DNA of 64,000 nucleotides from contig NZ_CP091277.1 in the NCBI RefSeq assembly GCF_029633965.1, forward strand, positions 1,795,940-1,859,939, written 5' to 3'. The translations under genes were made by a program, and so were the position numbers. This document shows, piece after piece, positions 53,235-63,518 of this stretch. A model generated the notes under the pieces. It had not been told where the DNA came from. It saw only the letters and a list, made by a program, of their open reading frames with translations, and did no database searches. Every line of letters starts with the position of its first letter. Positions within the stretch are counted from its first letter, which is position 1. The DNA is from Methanogenium sp. S4BF (lineage in GTDB: Archaea; Halobacteriota; Methanomicrobia; Methanomicrobiales; Methanomicrobiaceae).

Positions 53235-54143
53235 CTACTGATCTCCCCAGTCCCCGGCGCCCTCCAGTGCCTGCCGGACGAGTGACCGCACCTCACCGGG
53301 GAAGCCGGACACCTGCCTTACGTCCCTTTTCCGGTCCATTCCGTCCGCCCATGCCGTTCCGGTGAGCGGGATCCCGGCGGTGGCAAAGAATGCTGTTGCA
53401 ATCGCACGCAGAGGAATGAAGTTCACCTCGCCCTCCCGGCCGCAGACGCCGAAGAAGAGCCCGGCCTGATGGCTCCCCTGAACCACATCGGTAAGATTGC
53501 GGCGCGCATGGTATGCCTGGAAACGGTCAATGAGGGCCTTCAGGGCACCGGGGACACTGCAGGAGTAGACCGGGGCGCATACCGCAAGCACCCGGCAGCG
53601 CTGCACCAGCACAAAGACCTCGTCCATATCGTCGGCAAATGTGCAATAACCGGTGTTATAGCACTGGTAACATCCGATGCAGGGGTGGATATCCATATCA
53701 TCCGGGTAGAGAACCTGCACCGTCCCCCCTGCCCGGTCCGTCTCTGCTGCAATCAGGCCTGCAGTCTGCCCGCAGTTCCCGTCCGGGCGGGGACTGCCCT
53801 GGATGATCACCACATCTGCCGTCTCTGCCGCCGGCAGGCACCGGGGATGCAGGCGGCTGAAATACTCCACCATATCCGTTGGATGTTCTGTGAACTCCCC
53901 CTCCCACTCATCTGCCTGCCTGAATGCAACGGATTTCGCATCCAGCTCCATTGCAGGCGTGTACTCATAGGTATTGGTGAAAAACTCCGTCACGGTCCGG
54001 CCTGTTCCGTCAGTAACCCGCACCCCATACCGCTCCATGCCGGGATACAGGTGGGTGAGATCTGCACTGACGCATGTAATCAAAAAGTCTCCCTGTGCTG
54101 TCTGCACCGTCCGCCGCTCCAGTATGATCTCCCGAATCATCAC
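53235..54143 (-). CDS. Iron-sulfur flavoprotein-like protein with N-terminal extension
   Basis: 302 residues. The C-terminal 190 residues are flavodoxin-like with VVIIQGSPRPDGNCGQTAGL, the Cys cluster HPCIGCYQCYNTGYCTFADD, and APVYSCSVPGALKALIDRF. The N-terminal 105 residues (LERRTVQTAQGDFLITCVSA, YPGMERYGVRVTDGTG) form an extra domain with no match I know. Likely an NAD(P)H-dependent flavin reductase. Confidence 0.82.
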   Translation of the reverse strand: MMIREIILERRTVQTAQGDFLITCVSADLTHLYPGMERYGVRVTDGTGRTVTEFFTNTYEYTPAMELDAKSVAFRQADEWEGEFTEHPTDMVEYFSRLHPRCLPAAETADVVIIQGSPRPDGNCGQTAGLIAAETDRAGGTVQVLYPDDMDIHPCIGCYQCYNTGYCTFADDMDEVFVLVQRCRVLAVCAPVYSCSVPGALKALIDRFQAYHARRNLTDVVQGSHQAGLFFGVCGREGEVNFIPLRAIATAFFATAGIPLTGTAWADGMDRKRDVRQVSGFPGEVRSLVRQALEGAGDWGDQ

Positions 54144-54214
54144 TCAGTTCCTGTGGGTCTCCCAAAAAAAACCGCACCACGGCGGTGGCCAAAGGATGAA
54201 AACGCGTACGTCAT

Positions 54215-56443
54215 TCAGGCATCCCCATACCTCCAGGCCCCGGCCGGAATATGAATCGAAAAAGTGGCCCCCTCCCCTTCAGTCCCAACCTCGGTGATTG
54301 AGCACCCCGTGATGCCCAGCACTTCCCGTATGATAAAGAGGCCCAGCCCGGTATTTGACCCGACACCACGCTCGAAGATCCGTTCTTTCTGGCTTTCCGG
54401 CACTCCGACACCGTTGTCTGTCACCAGAAGCGTGCCTGAGCCATCCGCACCTTCCGTGAAGGATACATAAATATCCGTAACGGAGACGCCGTGCCGGGCC
54501 GCGTTGTCGAAGAGGTTATAGAATACCTTGACAAGCATCGTATCGGCATAAATCTCCAGGGCTCCCGTCATACAGGAGATCTGAATCAGACGGGGGTCAA
54601 TGGCATCGGCCCCCTCTGCACAGGCCGCATTCACCTTCTGCCACCGGGGCGCCTTTACCCCGAGATCCTGGTAATCCCGGGTGAATGAGATCTGCCGGTA
54701 AATCCGCTTGGTCGCCTCAAAGAGCTTCTCGATATACTCATGGCCCGGGGCATCATCCGGCGTCAGCTCCTCAAGCAGTTCAGAGTATGAGAGCAGCACC
54801 TGCACCTGGTTCAGGATATCATGCCGGGTCATAGACGAAAGGATATTCAGCTTTTTGTTTGCCTCCCGCAGGGCCGCCCGGTAGCGGTGCATCTCAGTGA
54901 TGTCCATGAACGACACCACGAAATTCATCGGTTCCCCATGGGTGTCCGAGATGACCGTGGCAGATGCCAGCAGATCAATCGTCCGCCCGTCTGCCGTCTT
55001 TCCGTGCTGCTCCCCGAACCAGTTTCCGGTCTCCGTAAGGTTCTGGAGTGCAGCCGCGGACTGCTCCCGGTCTTCACCCAGATCTATGATGGAGAGGCCC
55101 ACCAGTGCGGTCTCGTCGTCATACCCAAGCATCTTCGTCAGAGCTGCATTTGCATAGCGCACGCTCCCATCCATCGAAAGCAGGGCAATGCCGTTCTGCG
55201 TCGCCTCGATGGCCGCATTCTTCAGGTGCAGATCCCGTTCTGCCTCGCGGATATCGGTGACGTCCTCACCGGAACTCAGGGTGCCGGTGATCATCCCGTC
55301 TGCGTTGCGTATCACCGTATTATGCCAGAGGATTCTCCGGTATTCACCATCCTTCGTGAGGATCAGATTCTCTGCCACCTCGTCACCGGGATGAACATCA
55401 TCCGCCAGCAGGTGGTCAAGCCGGCTGATCACCGTTTTTCTGACAGGGGACGGCAGGAATGTGGCATACCAGTTCTTCCCGATGATCTCCTCCGCCGGAT
55501 AGCCCAGAATCTCAGCCCCTCGCCGGTTTATGAGCTTTACCTCTCCGTTCCGGTCGATAACGATGAACATGACCGGGGCGAGGTCAAGGTATTGCTGTAG
55601 CAGGTCGCGTTCTTTCCTGACCGTCTCCTCAGCCTGCCGGACTTCACGAAAGAGCGTCTCATATGGCCGGCGGAAGGCGGAGACAACGAGCGCCTGGTAT
55701 ATCAGCGCAAAGGATGCCAGCTTAAAGAGATGGCCTGCAAAATTCGAGAGCCCATAGACACTGACGTAGAAGGTGAACGACAGTTCTGCACAGATGGTGA
55801 GGACGATTGAGGCAACGACCAGCCAGAAGATGTCATCCTCAAAGTGGTCACGGTGCCGCCACAGGAGATAAATAGCGCACGCAAGGAGGATACAGATGAG
55901 ATACTCACTCACAATCTTAAAGAGCGTGAGACCCTCCCCCTCCACATAGCAGGCAGGAAAGAGGCCGGGAACAAAGGCAGCGGTCACGAGGACGGCTGTC
56001 GCCGCCGCATAGAGGCCAAGCACCCGGTATGGCTTCATCGTCCGGCTAAACATCAGGGGTGCGACCACAAGGGTGGCCGCCTCCATGTACCGGGCAATGA
56101 TCCAGAGCTGGGTGGGCAGGTTTGGACCATACCCGACAAAGATATCCATTCCCGCATAGGCAAGCGTGTGGATGAAATCAATGCTGCCAATGAAGAGATA
56201 GGCAATCCCCACGATGAGGAGATAGGTATTCTGGAGGTACCCGCGGGTATTCCACACAATGATGAAGATGGCAGCAGCAATGAGAACCGAAAACATCTCA
56301 ACGATGACATGAAAAAGCAGGAAACTATAGAGAGAGGTAAGGACGGCACCTGCAAGAAGCAGGATCAGAACCGCAAAAAAGATCCGGTTTTCTGAAAATA
56401 GCCGACCCGAAATACCGTGATCCTCATTTTCTGATGGGTTCAT
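54215..56443 (-). CDS. MASE3-PAS-PAS sensor histidine kinase
   Basis: 742 residues. A MASE3-type membrane sensor of about eight helices (residues 15-260: LFIGSIDFIHTLAYAGMDIF), two PAS domains (APVMFIVIDRNGEVKLINRR; NGIALLSMDGSVRYANAALT), a phosphoacceptor helix with NILSSMTRHDILNQVQVLLS and a HATPase domain (DNAARHGVSV, DNGVGVPE, TGLGLFIIREVL). The start at 56443 follows GGTGA; one at 56473 is possible. No response regulator is adjacent, typical of archaeal orphan kinases. Confidence 0.9.
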   Translation of the reverse strand: MNPSENEDHGISGRLFSENRIFFAVLILLLAGAVLTSLYSFLLFHVIVEMFSVLIAAAIFIIVWNTRGYLQNTYLLIVGIAYLFIGSIDFIHTLAYAGMDIFVGYGPNLPTQLWIIARYMEAATLVVAPLMFSRTMKPYRVLGLYAAATAVLVTAAFVPGLFPACYVEGEGLTLFKIVSEYLICILLACAIYLLWRHRDHFEDDIFWLVVASIVLTICAELSFTFYVSVYGLSNFAGHLFKLASFALIYQALVVSAFRRPYETLFREVRQAEETVRKERDLLQQYLDLAPVMFIVIDRNGEVKLINRRGAEILGYPAEEIIGKNWYATFLPSPVRKTVISRLDHLLADDVHPGDEVAENLILTKDGEYRRILWHNTVIRNADGMITGTLSSGEDVTDIREAERDLHLKNAAIEATQNGIALLSMDGSVRYANAALTKMLGYDDETALVGLSIIDLGEDREQSAAALQNLTETGNWFGEQHGKTADGRTIDLLASATVISDTHGEPMNFVVSFMDITEMHRYRAALREANKKLNILSSMTRHDILNQVQVLLSYSELLEELTPDDAPGHEYIEKLFEATKRIYRQISFTRDYQDLGVKAPRWQKVNAACAEGADAIDPRLIQISCMTGALEIYADTMLVKVFYNLFDNAARHGVSVTDIYVSFTEGADGSGTLLVTDNGVGVPESQKERIFERGVGSNTGLGLFIIREVLGITGCSITEVGTEGEGATFSIHIPAGAWRYGDA

Positions 56444-56903
56444 CTGTTCACCTTCTTCATTGCTGGTGTTCATCCTCTGGGTGCGGGGTAGAATAATAAA
56501 GAGATAATTTCTCCTGGATATGATAACATTACCTGATCCATATTCCAGGCGGGACATCTTTCAATGGAGAGAGATTACCCATTATTTTATCGATCCGGGC
56601 ATGATACTCTTCGTATTCAGAAGAATGGCAACAACGTATGGATCATATCTGGAAAGGAATCCCAAATCAAAGCAAGATATAAGTATATCCCACACGAGAT
56701 AGTTACTACATCGGGTACTCAATTCCCAAATATCTCATCCAATGCCTGAAATGTGGTGAATATCGTGCAAAAACTGATCCATTATCTCCTCACCATCCTC
56801 TTATTGATATGCAGTATTGCATATATCATACCCGTATTTGCCGGATGACTGATTACCCACAGGCGTACCTACCAAGAATGTTCCCGGTAATAATTGAGAC
56901 CGC
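56444..56903. other. AT-rich intergenic stretch with a possible tiny hydrophobic gene
   Basis: Lower GC than the flanks. A GTG at 56765, five bases after GGTGA, opens 27 codons (ends 56848) for a hydrophobic peptide (LIHYLLTILLLICSIAYIIP), which looks like an isolated signal peptide. Nothing else convincing is present; other frames of about 60 codons lack motifs. Confidence 0.4.
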
Positions 56904-57704
56904 CTACCGCCGGCGAAGATCAAAAACCCAGCGTGATACACCAGGGGCCACATTGCCACACCGGCGCATCCCACTCACTACACATCCCATACCCCGGAAT
57001 TTCGCCATGAGCATATCGGTCTCTTCCGGTACGGTAAAAGTATAGAAATGAATGATACCGCCCCGGCGAACCAGAGGAATAACCTCATCAAGAGCAGTAT
57101 TCAGCCCGTATGGCGTGGGAACAATCGCACGATCATAGGCCTCCCTGCAGGACAACAGCAGCTGCATGGCATCACCCTCAAAGATGGTGACGGCATCCTG
57201 CACACCGTTTGTCCGGACATTCTCCCGGAGATACCCGCAGGCATCGGGGTTCATCTCGATTGCGGTCACCCGGGCACCCTGCTGTGCAGCGGGCACCACA
57301 AAGGGGCCGACGCCGGCAAACGGCACCAGCACCCGCTCACCTGCCCGCACGCATCCTGCCACCCGGTGGCGTTCAAAGGCAAGGCGGGGATTGTAAAAGG
57401 CGGTCTTCACATCCAGACAGTAGGTGAAGCCATACTCACGGTGAACGGTCTCTGTGGATTCCCTGCCATAAATAACGGCATAGCCAGCCGTCCGGCGGGT
57501 GCCCGCCACCGGGGCCGTGCGCATACAGACCGACCGGATGCTGTGGCGTTCCTCAGCGACGCACCGGCCGATCACCTCACGGTAGGGCAGAAGGGCATCA
57601 GGCAGGGAAACAACGGCCACATCCCCGATGACATCGTAGTGATCCGGCACGAGACAGGCCATATCCGGGGGCAGACAGCCTCCACAGCGGGATGAAAGTG
57701 ACAT
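56904..57704 (-). CDS. Trm5-like class I SAM methyltransferase
   Basis: About 266 residues. The N-terminal half (LVPDHYDVIGDVAVVSLPDA; FTYCLDVKTAFYNPRLAFER) and the Rossmann core (GERVLVPFAGVGPFVVPAAQ, VTAIEMNPDACGYLRENVRT, YDRAIVPTPYGLNTA) match the archaeal tRNA (guanine37-N1)-methyltransferase family. The usual NPPY-like site reads VPTPYG here, so the target residue may differ. ATG 57704 preferred over GTG 57755. Confidence 0.85.
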   Translation of the reverse strand: MSLSSRCGGCLPPDMACLVPDHYDVIGDVAVVSLPDALLPYREVIGRCVAEERHSIRSVCMRTAPVAGTRRTAGYAVIYGRESTETVHREYGFTYCLDVKTAFYNPRLAFERHRVAGCVRAGERVLVPFAGVGPFVVPAAQQGARVTAIEMNPDACGYLRENVRTNGVQDAVTIFEGDAMQLLLSCREAYDRAIVPTPYGLNTALDEVIPLVRRGGIIHFYTFTVPEETDMLMAKFRGMGCVVSGMRRCGNVAPGVSRWVFDLRRR

Positions 57705-57776
57705 CAGTATCTCTCTATGTAGCCGCAGGAGACGGATAAACCATCGGATATCCACCGGTTACAGAACAGTCACGGA

Positions 57777-58325
57777 TCATGTGAAGCCAAGATCCTCTTT
57801 TATGTCCTGCAGGGCGGCGACCGAGAGTGCATAGTATGCAGACAGCTCCATATATGCCTCAATCTTTTGGATGCGTTCGCGGCTGCACCCAGCGGCAAAC
57901 GCCCGGTCCTTCATCTTCTTCTTCACCGTCTTTGCCGTGACATCACTCAGCGAACCGCCCTTCACCATGGCGCAGGCAATCACCAGCCCGGATATATTAT
58001 CTGCGGCCGTGAGGGCGGTATCCACCGGGGTGTCGGAGTCCCCGTATTTCCGGTAGTTGTGCCGCTGCACCGGACCTGCCACCTCTTCGCCGAAGCCTGC
58101 GGCACGGAGCAGAACCGCCCCCGCATCTCCGTGACGCTCCATATCCTCATTCACCTCCTCATAGTCGATGTCATGCAGGATGCCGATCACCTCCCAGAGG
58201 TCTGCATCCTCCCCCAGCGCACCCGCCGATGCACGCATAATGGCGGCGGTGGCACGACAGTGGGCGATGAGGCTCTCCTTTGCCACATGCTCCCGGAGGA
58301 GCAGGATGGCATCATCACTCTCCAT
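57777..58325 (-). CDS. HD-domain protein
   Basis: About 182 residues. HCRATAAIM, the HD pair GILHDIDYEEVNEDMERHGD, QRHNYRKYGD, and ALTAADNISGLVIACAM supply the metal ligands of an HD phosphohydrolase. Substrate unknown. The start at 58325 lies about 25 bases after AATTTTATCC, which suggests a leaderless transcript; starts at 58364 or 58388 are in frame. Confidence 0.83.
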   Translation of the reverse strand: MESDDAILLLREHVAKESLIAHCRATAAIMRASAGALGEDADLWEVIGILHDIDYEEVNEDMERHGDAGAVLLRAAGFGEEVAGPVQRHNYRKYGDSDTPVDTALTAADNISGLVIACAMVKGGSLSDVTAKTVKKKMKDRAFAAGCSRERIQKIEAYMELSAYYALSVAALQDIKEDLGFT

Positions 58326-58510
58326 GGAAAAAGGATGTACGGCCAAAGGGATAAAATTCGCCATCCGAACGGCGGCGGGAGAAACCATATATAATCACAG
58401 GATAAACCTCGCATACCATCATATTCCCGGTTTTTCCCCGTCATACACCGTTCTGTATCTCCACCAAAACAGAGAGAAAGGGCGCATAACGGGCCCGGAG
58501 GATAGTTTTC

Positions 58511-59587
58511 ATGAAGCAGGCATCAATATCCCTACCCCGACAGACCGTCACCGAGATCGTCTGCCACCGGAGTTTTGTGAAACTGCTCGACTTTGAGGCC
58601 GGGGAACTGCAGGCACTGCTTGCCCTTGCAGGACGGCTCAAGGCGGCAAAGAAGAACAAAAATGAACGGAAATACCTGGAAGGGCGCCAGATAGCACTCA
58701 TATTTGAGAAGAGCTCCACCCGGACACGCTGCTCGTTTGAGGTGGCGGCACGGGATCAGGGTGCCCACGTCACCTATCTCGGGCCGGAAGGCTCCCAGAT
58801 CGGTCACAAGGAGTCCATCAAAGACACTGCCCGTGTCCTCGGGCGCCTCTATGACGCAATCGAATTCCGTGGATACTCACAGGAGAGCGTGGAGACACTC
58901 GCTGCATATGCCGGTGTGCCGGTCTATAACGGACTGACCGACGAGTTCCACCCTACCCAGATCCTCGCTGACGTGCTCACGATGACCGAATCCACCGGTC
59001 GACCGCCGGAGGAGATCTCCTTCTGCTATCTCGGGGACGGCCGCAACAATATGGGCAACTCCCTGATGGTCGGTGCGGTGAAGCTCGGGATGGACATCCG
59101 AATCTGCGGGCCGGTCTCGCTCTGGCCTGACAAAGACCTGACGGCCACCTGCCGGGAGATTGCTGCACGAACCGGGGCCTCACTGACCCTCACCGAATCC
59201 GTCCCGGAGGCCGTCGCCGGCGTGGATTTCGTCTACACCGACGTCTGGGTATCAATGGGAGAGCCAGAAGAGGTCTGGAACGAACGCATTGAACTGCTCC
59301 TGCCGTATCAGGTGACGATGGGGATCATCAAAGCCACCGGAAACCCGGACGTGCGCTTTATGCACTGCCTGCCCTCCTTCCACAACCGGGACACCGAGGT
59401 GAGTGAGGAGCTCTTCCGTGCAACCGGCCTTTCCGAACTGGAGGTCACCGACGAGGTATTTGAGTCGCCATACTCCATCGTCTTCGACCAGGCCGAGAAC
59501 CGCATGCATACCATCAAGGCCATCATGGTGGCAACCCTCGCCGATGACGCCTGCGTAAAGAACGGAGGCGGAGCTCAGAACCGATGA
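58511..59587 (+). CDS. Ornithine carbamoyltransferase
   Basis: 358 residues. Carbamoyl phosphate site [31 protein letters not shown], catalytic [10 protein letters not shown] and the bacterial catabolic-like insert around [20 protein letters not shown]. Two in-frame arginine-pathway genes follow with overlapping junctions, so this one is probably arcB (citrulline to ornithine and carbamoyl phosphate) rather than the biosynthetic argF; the sequence cannot exclude the reverse direction. The start has GGAGGATAG upstream. Confidence 0.93.
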   Translation: MKQASISLPRQTVTEIVCHRSFVKLLDFEAGELQALLALAGRLKAAKKNKNERKYLEGRQIALIFEKSSTRTRCSFEVAARDQGAHVTYLGPEGSQIGHKESIKDTARVLGRLYDAIEFRGYSQESVETLAAYAGVPVYNGLTDEFHPTQILADVLTMTESTGRPPEEISFCYLGDGRNNMGNSLMVGAVKLGMDIRICGPVSLWPDKDLTATCREIAARTGASLTLTESVPEAVAGVDFVYTDVWVSMGEPEEVWNERIELLLPYQVTMGIIKATGNPDVRFMHCLPSFHNRDTEVSEELFRATGLSELEVTDEVFESPYSIVFDQAENRMHTIKAIMVATLADDACVKNGGGAQNR

Positions 59588-60561
59588 GGATCGTGATCGC
59601 CCTGGGGGGCAATGCCCTCCTGCGCCGGGGAGAACCGATGACCGCAGCTGCACAGCGCGGGAATGTCCGGACGGCAGCAGAGGCGATTGCACCGGTCGCA
59701 TCCGGCCACGAGGTCCTCCTCTCCCACGGCAACGGCCCTCAGGTAGGCCTGCTTGCCCTTCAGGCAGCAGCTGCAGGGAGTGGAGATAACGCGGTTTTCC
59801 CCCTTGACGTCCTCGGGGCCGAGACCGAGGGGATGATCGGATACCTCATTGAACAGGAGCTCGGGAACCTCCTCCCGGAAGACCAGCCCCTTGCCACCCT
59901 TCTTACGATGGTGGAGGTGGCAGCAGACGACCCCGCCTTCACTCACCCGACAAAGTTCGTCGGCCCGCTCTATACCCACCAGGAGGCAGATGCCCTTGCA
60001 GCAGCACATGGCTGGTCATTCCGGCAGGACGGAGAAGCATGGCGACGGGTAGTCCCGTCACCGGAACCACTCCGGATCTTTGAAATACGCCCCGTCCGCT
60101 GGCTGCTGGAGCACGGGACCGTCGTCATCTGCACCGGAGGAGGAGGCATCCCGACGATGTTTGCCCCGGACGGAAGACGAGTCCTGACCGGAGTGGAGGC
60201 AGTCATCGATAAAGACCTCGCAAGCGCCCTCCTTGCCCGGGAGACAGAGGCAGACCTCCTCATCATGGCAACCGATGTCAACGGCGTGTACGAAGACTGG
60301 GACACCCCGGCCGCACGCCGCATTGTCTCCGCCCCACCGGAGGCCCTCGGTGCAGGGACCTTCCCCGCAGGGTCAATGGGGCCGAAGGTCGAGGCCGCCT
60401 GCCGGTTTGCCCGCACTCCCGGAAAACGGGCCGCGATAGGGGCACTTGCCGATATCCCTGCTCTGGTGGCAGGAACCGGCGGCACTCAGGTATTCACCGG
60501 CGCACCATACCGGACAACAGCCGGTGACCGGAATGAGGAAGCAGGAGAGGAGCATGCCTGA
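59584..60561 (+). CDS. arcC: Carbamate kinase
   Basis: 325 residues: [87 protein letters not shown]. Makes ATP, ammonia and CO2 from carbamoyl phosphate and ADP. Start overlaps the upstream stop by ATGA, so coupled to the transcarbamoylase. Its presence argues for arginine breakdown with energy gain. Confidence 0.95.
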   Translation: MRIVIALGGNALLRRGEPMTAAAQRGNVRTAAEAIAPVASGHEVLLSHGNGPQVGLLALQAAAAGSGDNAVFPLDVLGAETEGMIGYLIEQELGNLLPEDQPLATLLTMVEVAADDPAFTHPTKFVGPLYTHQEADALAAAHGWSFRQDGEAWRRVVPSPEPLRIFEIRPVRWLLEHGTVVICTGGGGIPTMFAPDGRRVLTGVEAVIDKDLASALLARETEADLLIMATDVNGVYEDWDTPAARRIVSAPPEALGAGTFPAGSMGPKVEAACRFARTPGKRAAIGALADIPALVAGTGGTQVFTGAPYRTTAGDRNEEAGEEHA

Positions 60562-61828
60562 TTTTGGTGTCTACTCAGAGACAGGCAGGCTGCGCACGGT
60601 GCTGGTTCACCGTCCGGGCGACGAACTGCGCCACCTCACTCCCTCAAACCGGCAGACCCTCCTCTTTGACGATGTCCTCTGGGTCGACCGGGCCGCAGCA
60701 GAGCATGACGAATTCACCCGTCTGATGGAGGCGGAGGGAGTCAGGGTCTGCCACCTTGCAGACCTCCTCGAAGAGAGCATCCGGAAAAGCCGGGTCTGCC
60801 GTGAGGAACTGGCCGCCTCCGCCCTGCAGACAGCAGGTGCCGGGACGCCGCTTGCAGAGAGACTGCATGCATACCTCATGGAGAGTGAACCCGCCGCACT
60901 GGTTCACCACCTCACGGCAGGGCTCCGGTTTGCGGATCTCGCAGGAGAAGAAAACCGGCACATGGAGAGGCAGTCCCTGGTTGCAGCCGCAGCCGACGCT
61001 GACGGGTTTGCCATCCCGCCACTCCCGAATACCATGTACACCCGCGACTCCTCATCCTGGTTTGCAGGCGGCCTCACCCTGAACCCGATGTACTGGCCGG
61101 TCCGGCGGCGTGAGACGATGAACGCCGCTGCAGTCTACCATCATCATCCTGCCTTTGCCGGAAGAGACCTCCCTTTCTGGTACGGGGAAATGACCGTGGT
61201 TCCCGGCTGCCCGCCTGTAACCCCCGGGACTGCGTCCATGGAAGGCGGGGATGTGATGCATGCCGGTATGAGGAACGTGCTCTTCGGGATGAGCGAGCGC
61301 ACCGGCCCGCAGGTCATCGAGACCGTTGCATCCCGCCTTTTTGCAGCAGACGCAGCGGACCGCATCATCGTCTGCCGCCTCAGCCCCGACCGTGCCCATA
61401 TGCACCTTGATACGGTCTTCACCTTTCTGGACCCGGCCACAGCCACCATCTATCCCCCGGTGACTGATACGGCTCCTGCATTCTCCCTCTACCCCGGAAA
61501 AGAGACAGACACGGGAGAGACACCCTTCATCGTGGAGCGGGAGGAGAGTTTCACCGGGGCCGTGGCAGACGCCCTCGGCGAGAGGCATCTGACCCTCATC
61601 CCCACCGGAGGCGATCGCTATGAGGCAGAACGGGAGCAGTGGGACGACGGGAACAATGTGGTCGCCCTCCGCCCGGGTGTGGTCGTCGCCTATGCCCGCA
61701 ATACCCACACAAACCGGAGCATGGAGAAAGAAGGCATCGAGGTGCTCGAGATCTCCGGTGCAGAACTCTGCCGGGGACGAGGCGGCACCCACTGCATGAC
61801 CTGCCCCTTAAAACGCGATCCGGTATAG
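60554..61828 (+). CDS. arcA: Arginine deiminase
   Basis: 424 residues. [60 protein letters not shown], and the catalytic Cys in [13 protein letters not shown] at the C-terminus. Converts arginine to citrulline and ammonia. ATG 60554 follows GGAGAGGAGC and overlaps carbamate kinase by eight bases. With the two genes before it this is a complete arginine deiminase pathway. Confidence 0.95.
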   Translation: MPDFGVYSETGRLRTVLVHRPGDELRHLTPSNRQTLLFDDVLWVDRAAAEHDEFTRLMEAEGVRVCHLADLLEESIRKSRVCREELAASALQTAGAGTPLAERLHAYLMESEPAALVHHLTAGLRFADLAGEENRHMERQSLVAAAADADGFAIPPLPNTMYTRDSSSWFAGGLTLNPMYWPVRRRETMNAAAVYHHHPAFAGRDLPFWYGEMTVVPGCPPVTPGTASMEGGDVMHAGMRNVLFGMSERTGPQVIETVASRLFAADAADRIIVCRLSPDRAHMHLDTVFTFLDPATATIYPPVTDTAPAFSLYPGKETDTGETPFIVEREESFTGAVADALGERHLTLIPTGGDRYEAEREQWDDGNNVVALRPGVVVAYARNTHTNRSMEKEGIEVLEISGAELCRGRGGTHCMTCPLKRDPV

Positions 61829-61959
61829 TTCCACAGGTGTTTGCCTCTTGTGTCTGGCATAGACCTAAATAGGGTGAACAATCGATAAAGCAACCAGCCG
61901 GTCTCCGGAGGGAGACCAGGCCGGATATCACGGGGGGATGAACTCTGGAAGAACAGATC
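61829..61959. other. Intergenic spacer with hairpin between arginine and proline genes
   Basis: GGTCTC-N6-GAGACC near 61900-61918 is a short hairpin without a T run. AAATAGG and AATCGATAAAG are AT-rich and could hold a promoter for the next gene. Not decisive. Confidence 0.3.
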
Positions 61960-63513
61960 ATGTATACGTCACGGCCAGGGGACCCTGGCATTGACCGTAA
62001 ATACGAAGAGGCCCTGGTCGCAGCAGAATCACAGTTGGGGCAGCTCCACCCGGCACGGGTGGCAGGAGAGGAAATTCATGCACGGGAGACGTTCACCGTC
62101 TGGTCACCCATTGAGGCGACGCTGAAGATTGGCGATTTTCAGCAGTGCGGGAAAAAAGAGACGGAGGCTGCTATACAGGCAGCGGCAGAGACCTGGGATG
62201 ACTGGTCACAGACACCGTGGGAGGTTCGCACTGCCTGCATCGGGGCTGCCGCAGAACGCCTGGAAGCGGAGTATTTCCACCTGGCAGCACTCATTACCCT
62301 GGAATGCGCAAAGACGAGAAACGAGGCGCTGGCCGAGGTCGGTGAGGCGGTGGCACTGCTGCGCTACCATACCGATGTCATCCGGGACAATGACGGATTC
62401 CGACGGTCAATGCCCGCGGACACAAAGACGGACCGCTATGAGAGCGTTTTGCGCCCCTACGGGGCATGGGCGGTCATCTCACCCTTCAACTTTCCGCTGG
62501 TCCTGGGGGCGGGAGCGGCAGCAGCGGCTCTTATCACCGGCAATACAGCCATCATGAAACCGGCCTCTGCCGCACCCCTTTCCATGCTCACTTTCTGCCG
62601 GATTCTTGAAGAGGCGGGCGTACCTGCCGGGGCGGCAAACTGCATCACCGGGAGCGGACCGGCCTTCGGAAAGGCAGTCTCACGCTCACCCGCCATTGCA
62701 GGACTCACCTTCACCGGATCGCGGGACGCCGGCATGTGGCTGCGCAGGGAGTTCACCACGCACCAGCCGTATCCAAAACCGGTGATCCTTGAACTGGGCA
62801 GCAAAAACCCCTGTATCGTCACCGGGCAGGCTGACCTCAGGAAGGCTGCGGAGGGGGTTTGCCGGGGAGCGTTCGGCTTCGGTGGACAGAAATGCAGCGC
62901 CACTTCCCGGGTGTATGTTGAACAGCCGGTCTTCCCTGTCTTTGCAGAGATGCTGGCAGAACGGGCAGCACGCTGCACCACCGGCGACCCACGGGAAAAA
63001 GGCGTATTTATGGGCCCTTTAATCAACCGTGCTGCAAAGGAGCGGTTTGATGCGGCGGTTGCGGCCGTTTCTGCGGCCGGGGGCGAGGTCCTCACGGGTG
63101 GCAGGAGTTACTCCGGGAAAGAGACGCACGGCGCATATTTTGCAGATCCCACCATTGTAACCGGTATTTCACACGACCACCCGGTGATGAGGGACGAACT
63201 CTTTGTTCCGCTGGTGGCGCTGGCTACGTTCACCGGAATGGATGAGGCCCTCAGACTCGCCAACGACACGGAGTATGGCCTGACCGCGGGCATATTCTCA
63301 GAAGACCCGGCAGAAGTGGAGGAGTTCTTCTCCCACATACGGTTCGGAGTCTGTTATGCCAACCGGAAAGAAGGGGCAACCACCGGCGGGTGGCCCGAGT
63401 ATCAGTCATTTGGCGGATGGAAAGGGAGTGGATCAACCGGACGGGGAGTTGGGGGGCCGTATTATCTCCTCTCCTACATGCGGGAACAGGCACAGACGAG
63501 GATCGCCGGGTGA
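61960..63513 (+). CDS. 1-pyrroline-5-carboxylate dehydrogenase (aldehyde dehydrogenase family)
   Basis: 517 residues. NAD site and substrate pocket: VISPFNFPLVLGAG, MKPASAAPLSM, FTGSRDAG. The catalytic Glu is in VILELGSKNPCIV and the catalytic Cys in FGFGGQKCSATSRVYV. The C-terminal KEGATTGGWPEYQSFGGWKG matches the P5C dehydrogenase branch. Oxidises P5C (glutamate semialdehyde) to glutamate. Its partner proline dehydrogenase starts five bases downstream. Confidence 0.92.
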   Translation: MYTSRPGDPGIDRKYEEALVAAESQLGQLHPARVAGEEIHARETFTVWSPIEATLKIGDFQQCGKKETEAAIQAAAETWDDWSQTPWEVRTACIGAAAERLEAEYFHLAALITLECAKTRNEALAEVGEAVALLRYHTDVIRDNDGFRRSMPADTKTDRYESVLRPYGAWAVISPFNFPLVLGAGAAAAALITGNTAIMKPASAAPLSMLTFCRILEEAGVPAGAANCITGSGPAFGKAVSRSPAIAGLTFTGSRDAGMWLRREFTTHQPYPKPVILELGSKNPCIVTGQADLRKAAEGVCRGAFGFGGQKCSATSRVYVEQPVFPVFAEMLAERAARCTTGDPREKGVFMGPLINRAAKERFDAAVAAVSAAGGEVLTGGRSYSGKETHGAYFADPTIVTGISHDHPVMRDELFVPLVALATFTGMDEALRLANDTEYGLTAGIFSEDPAEVEEFFSHIRFGVCYANRKEGATTGGWPEYQSFGGWKGSGSTGRGVGGPYYLLSYMREQAQTRIAG

Positions 63514-63518
63514 TACCA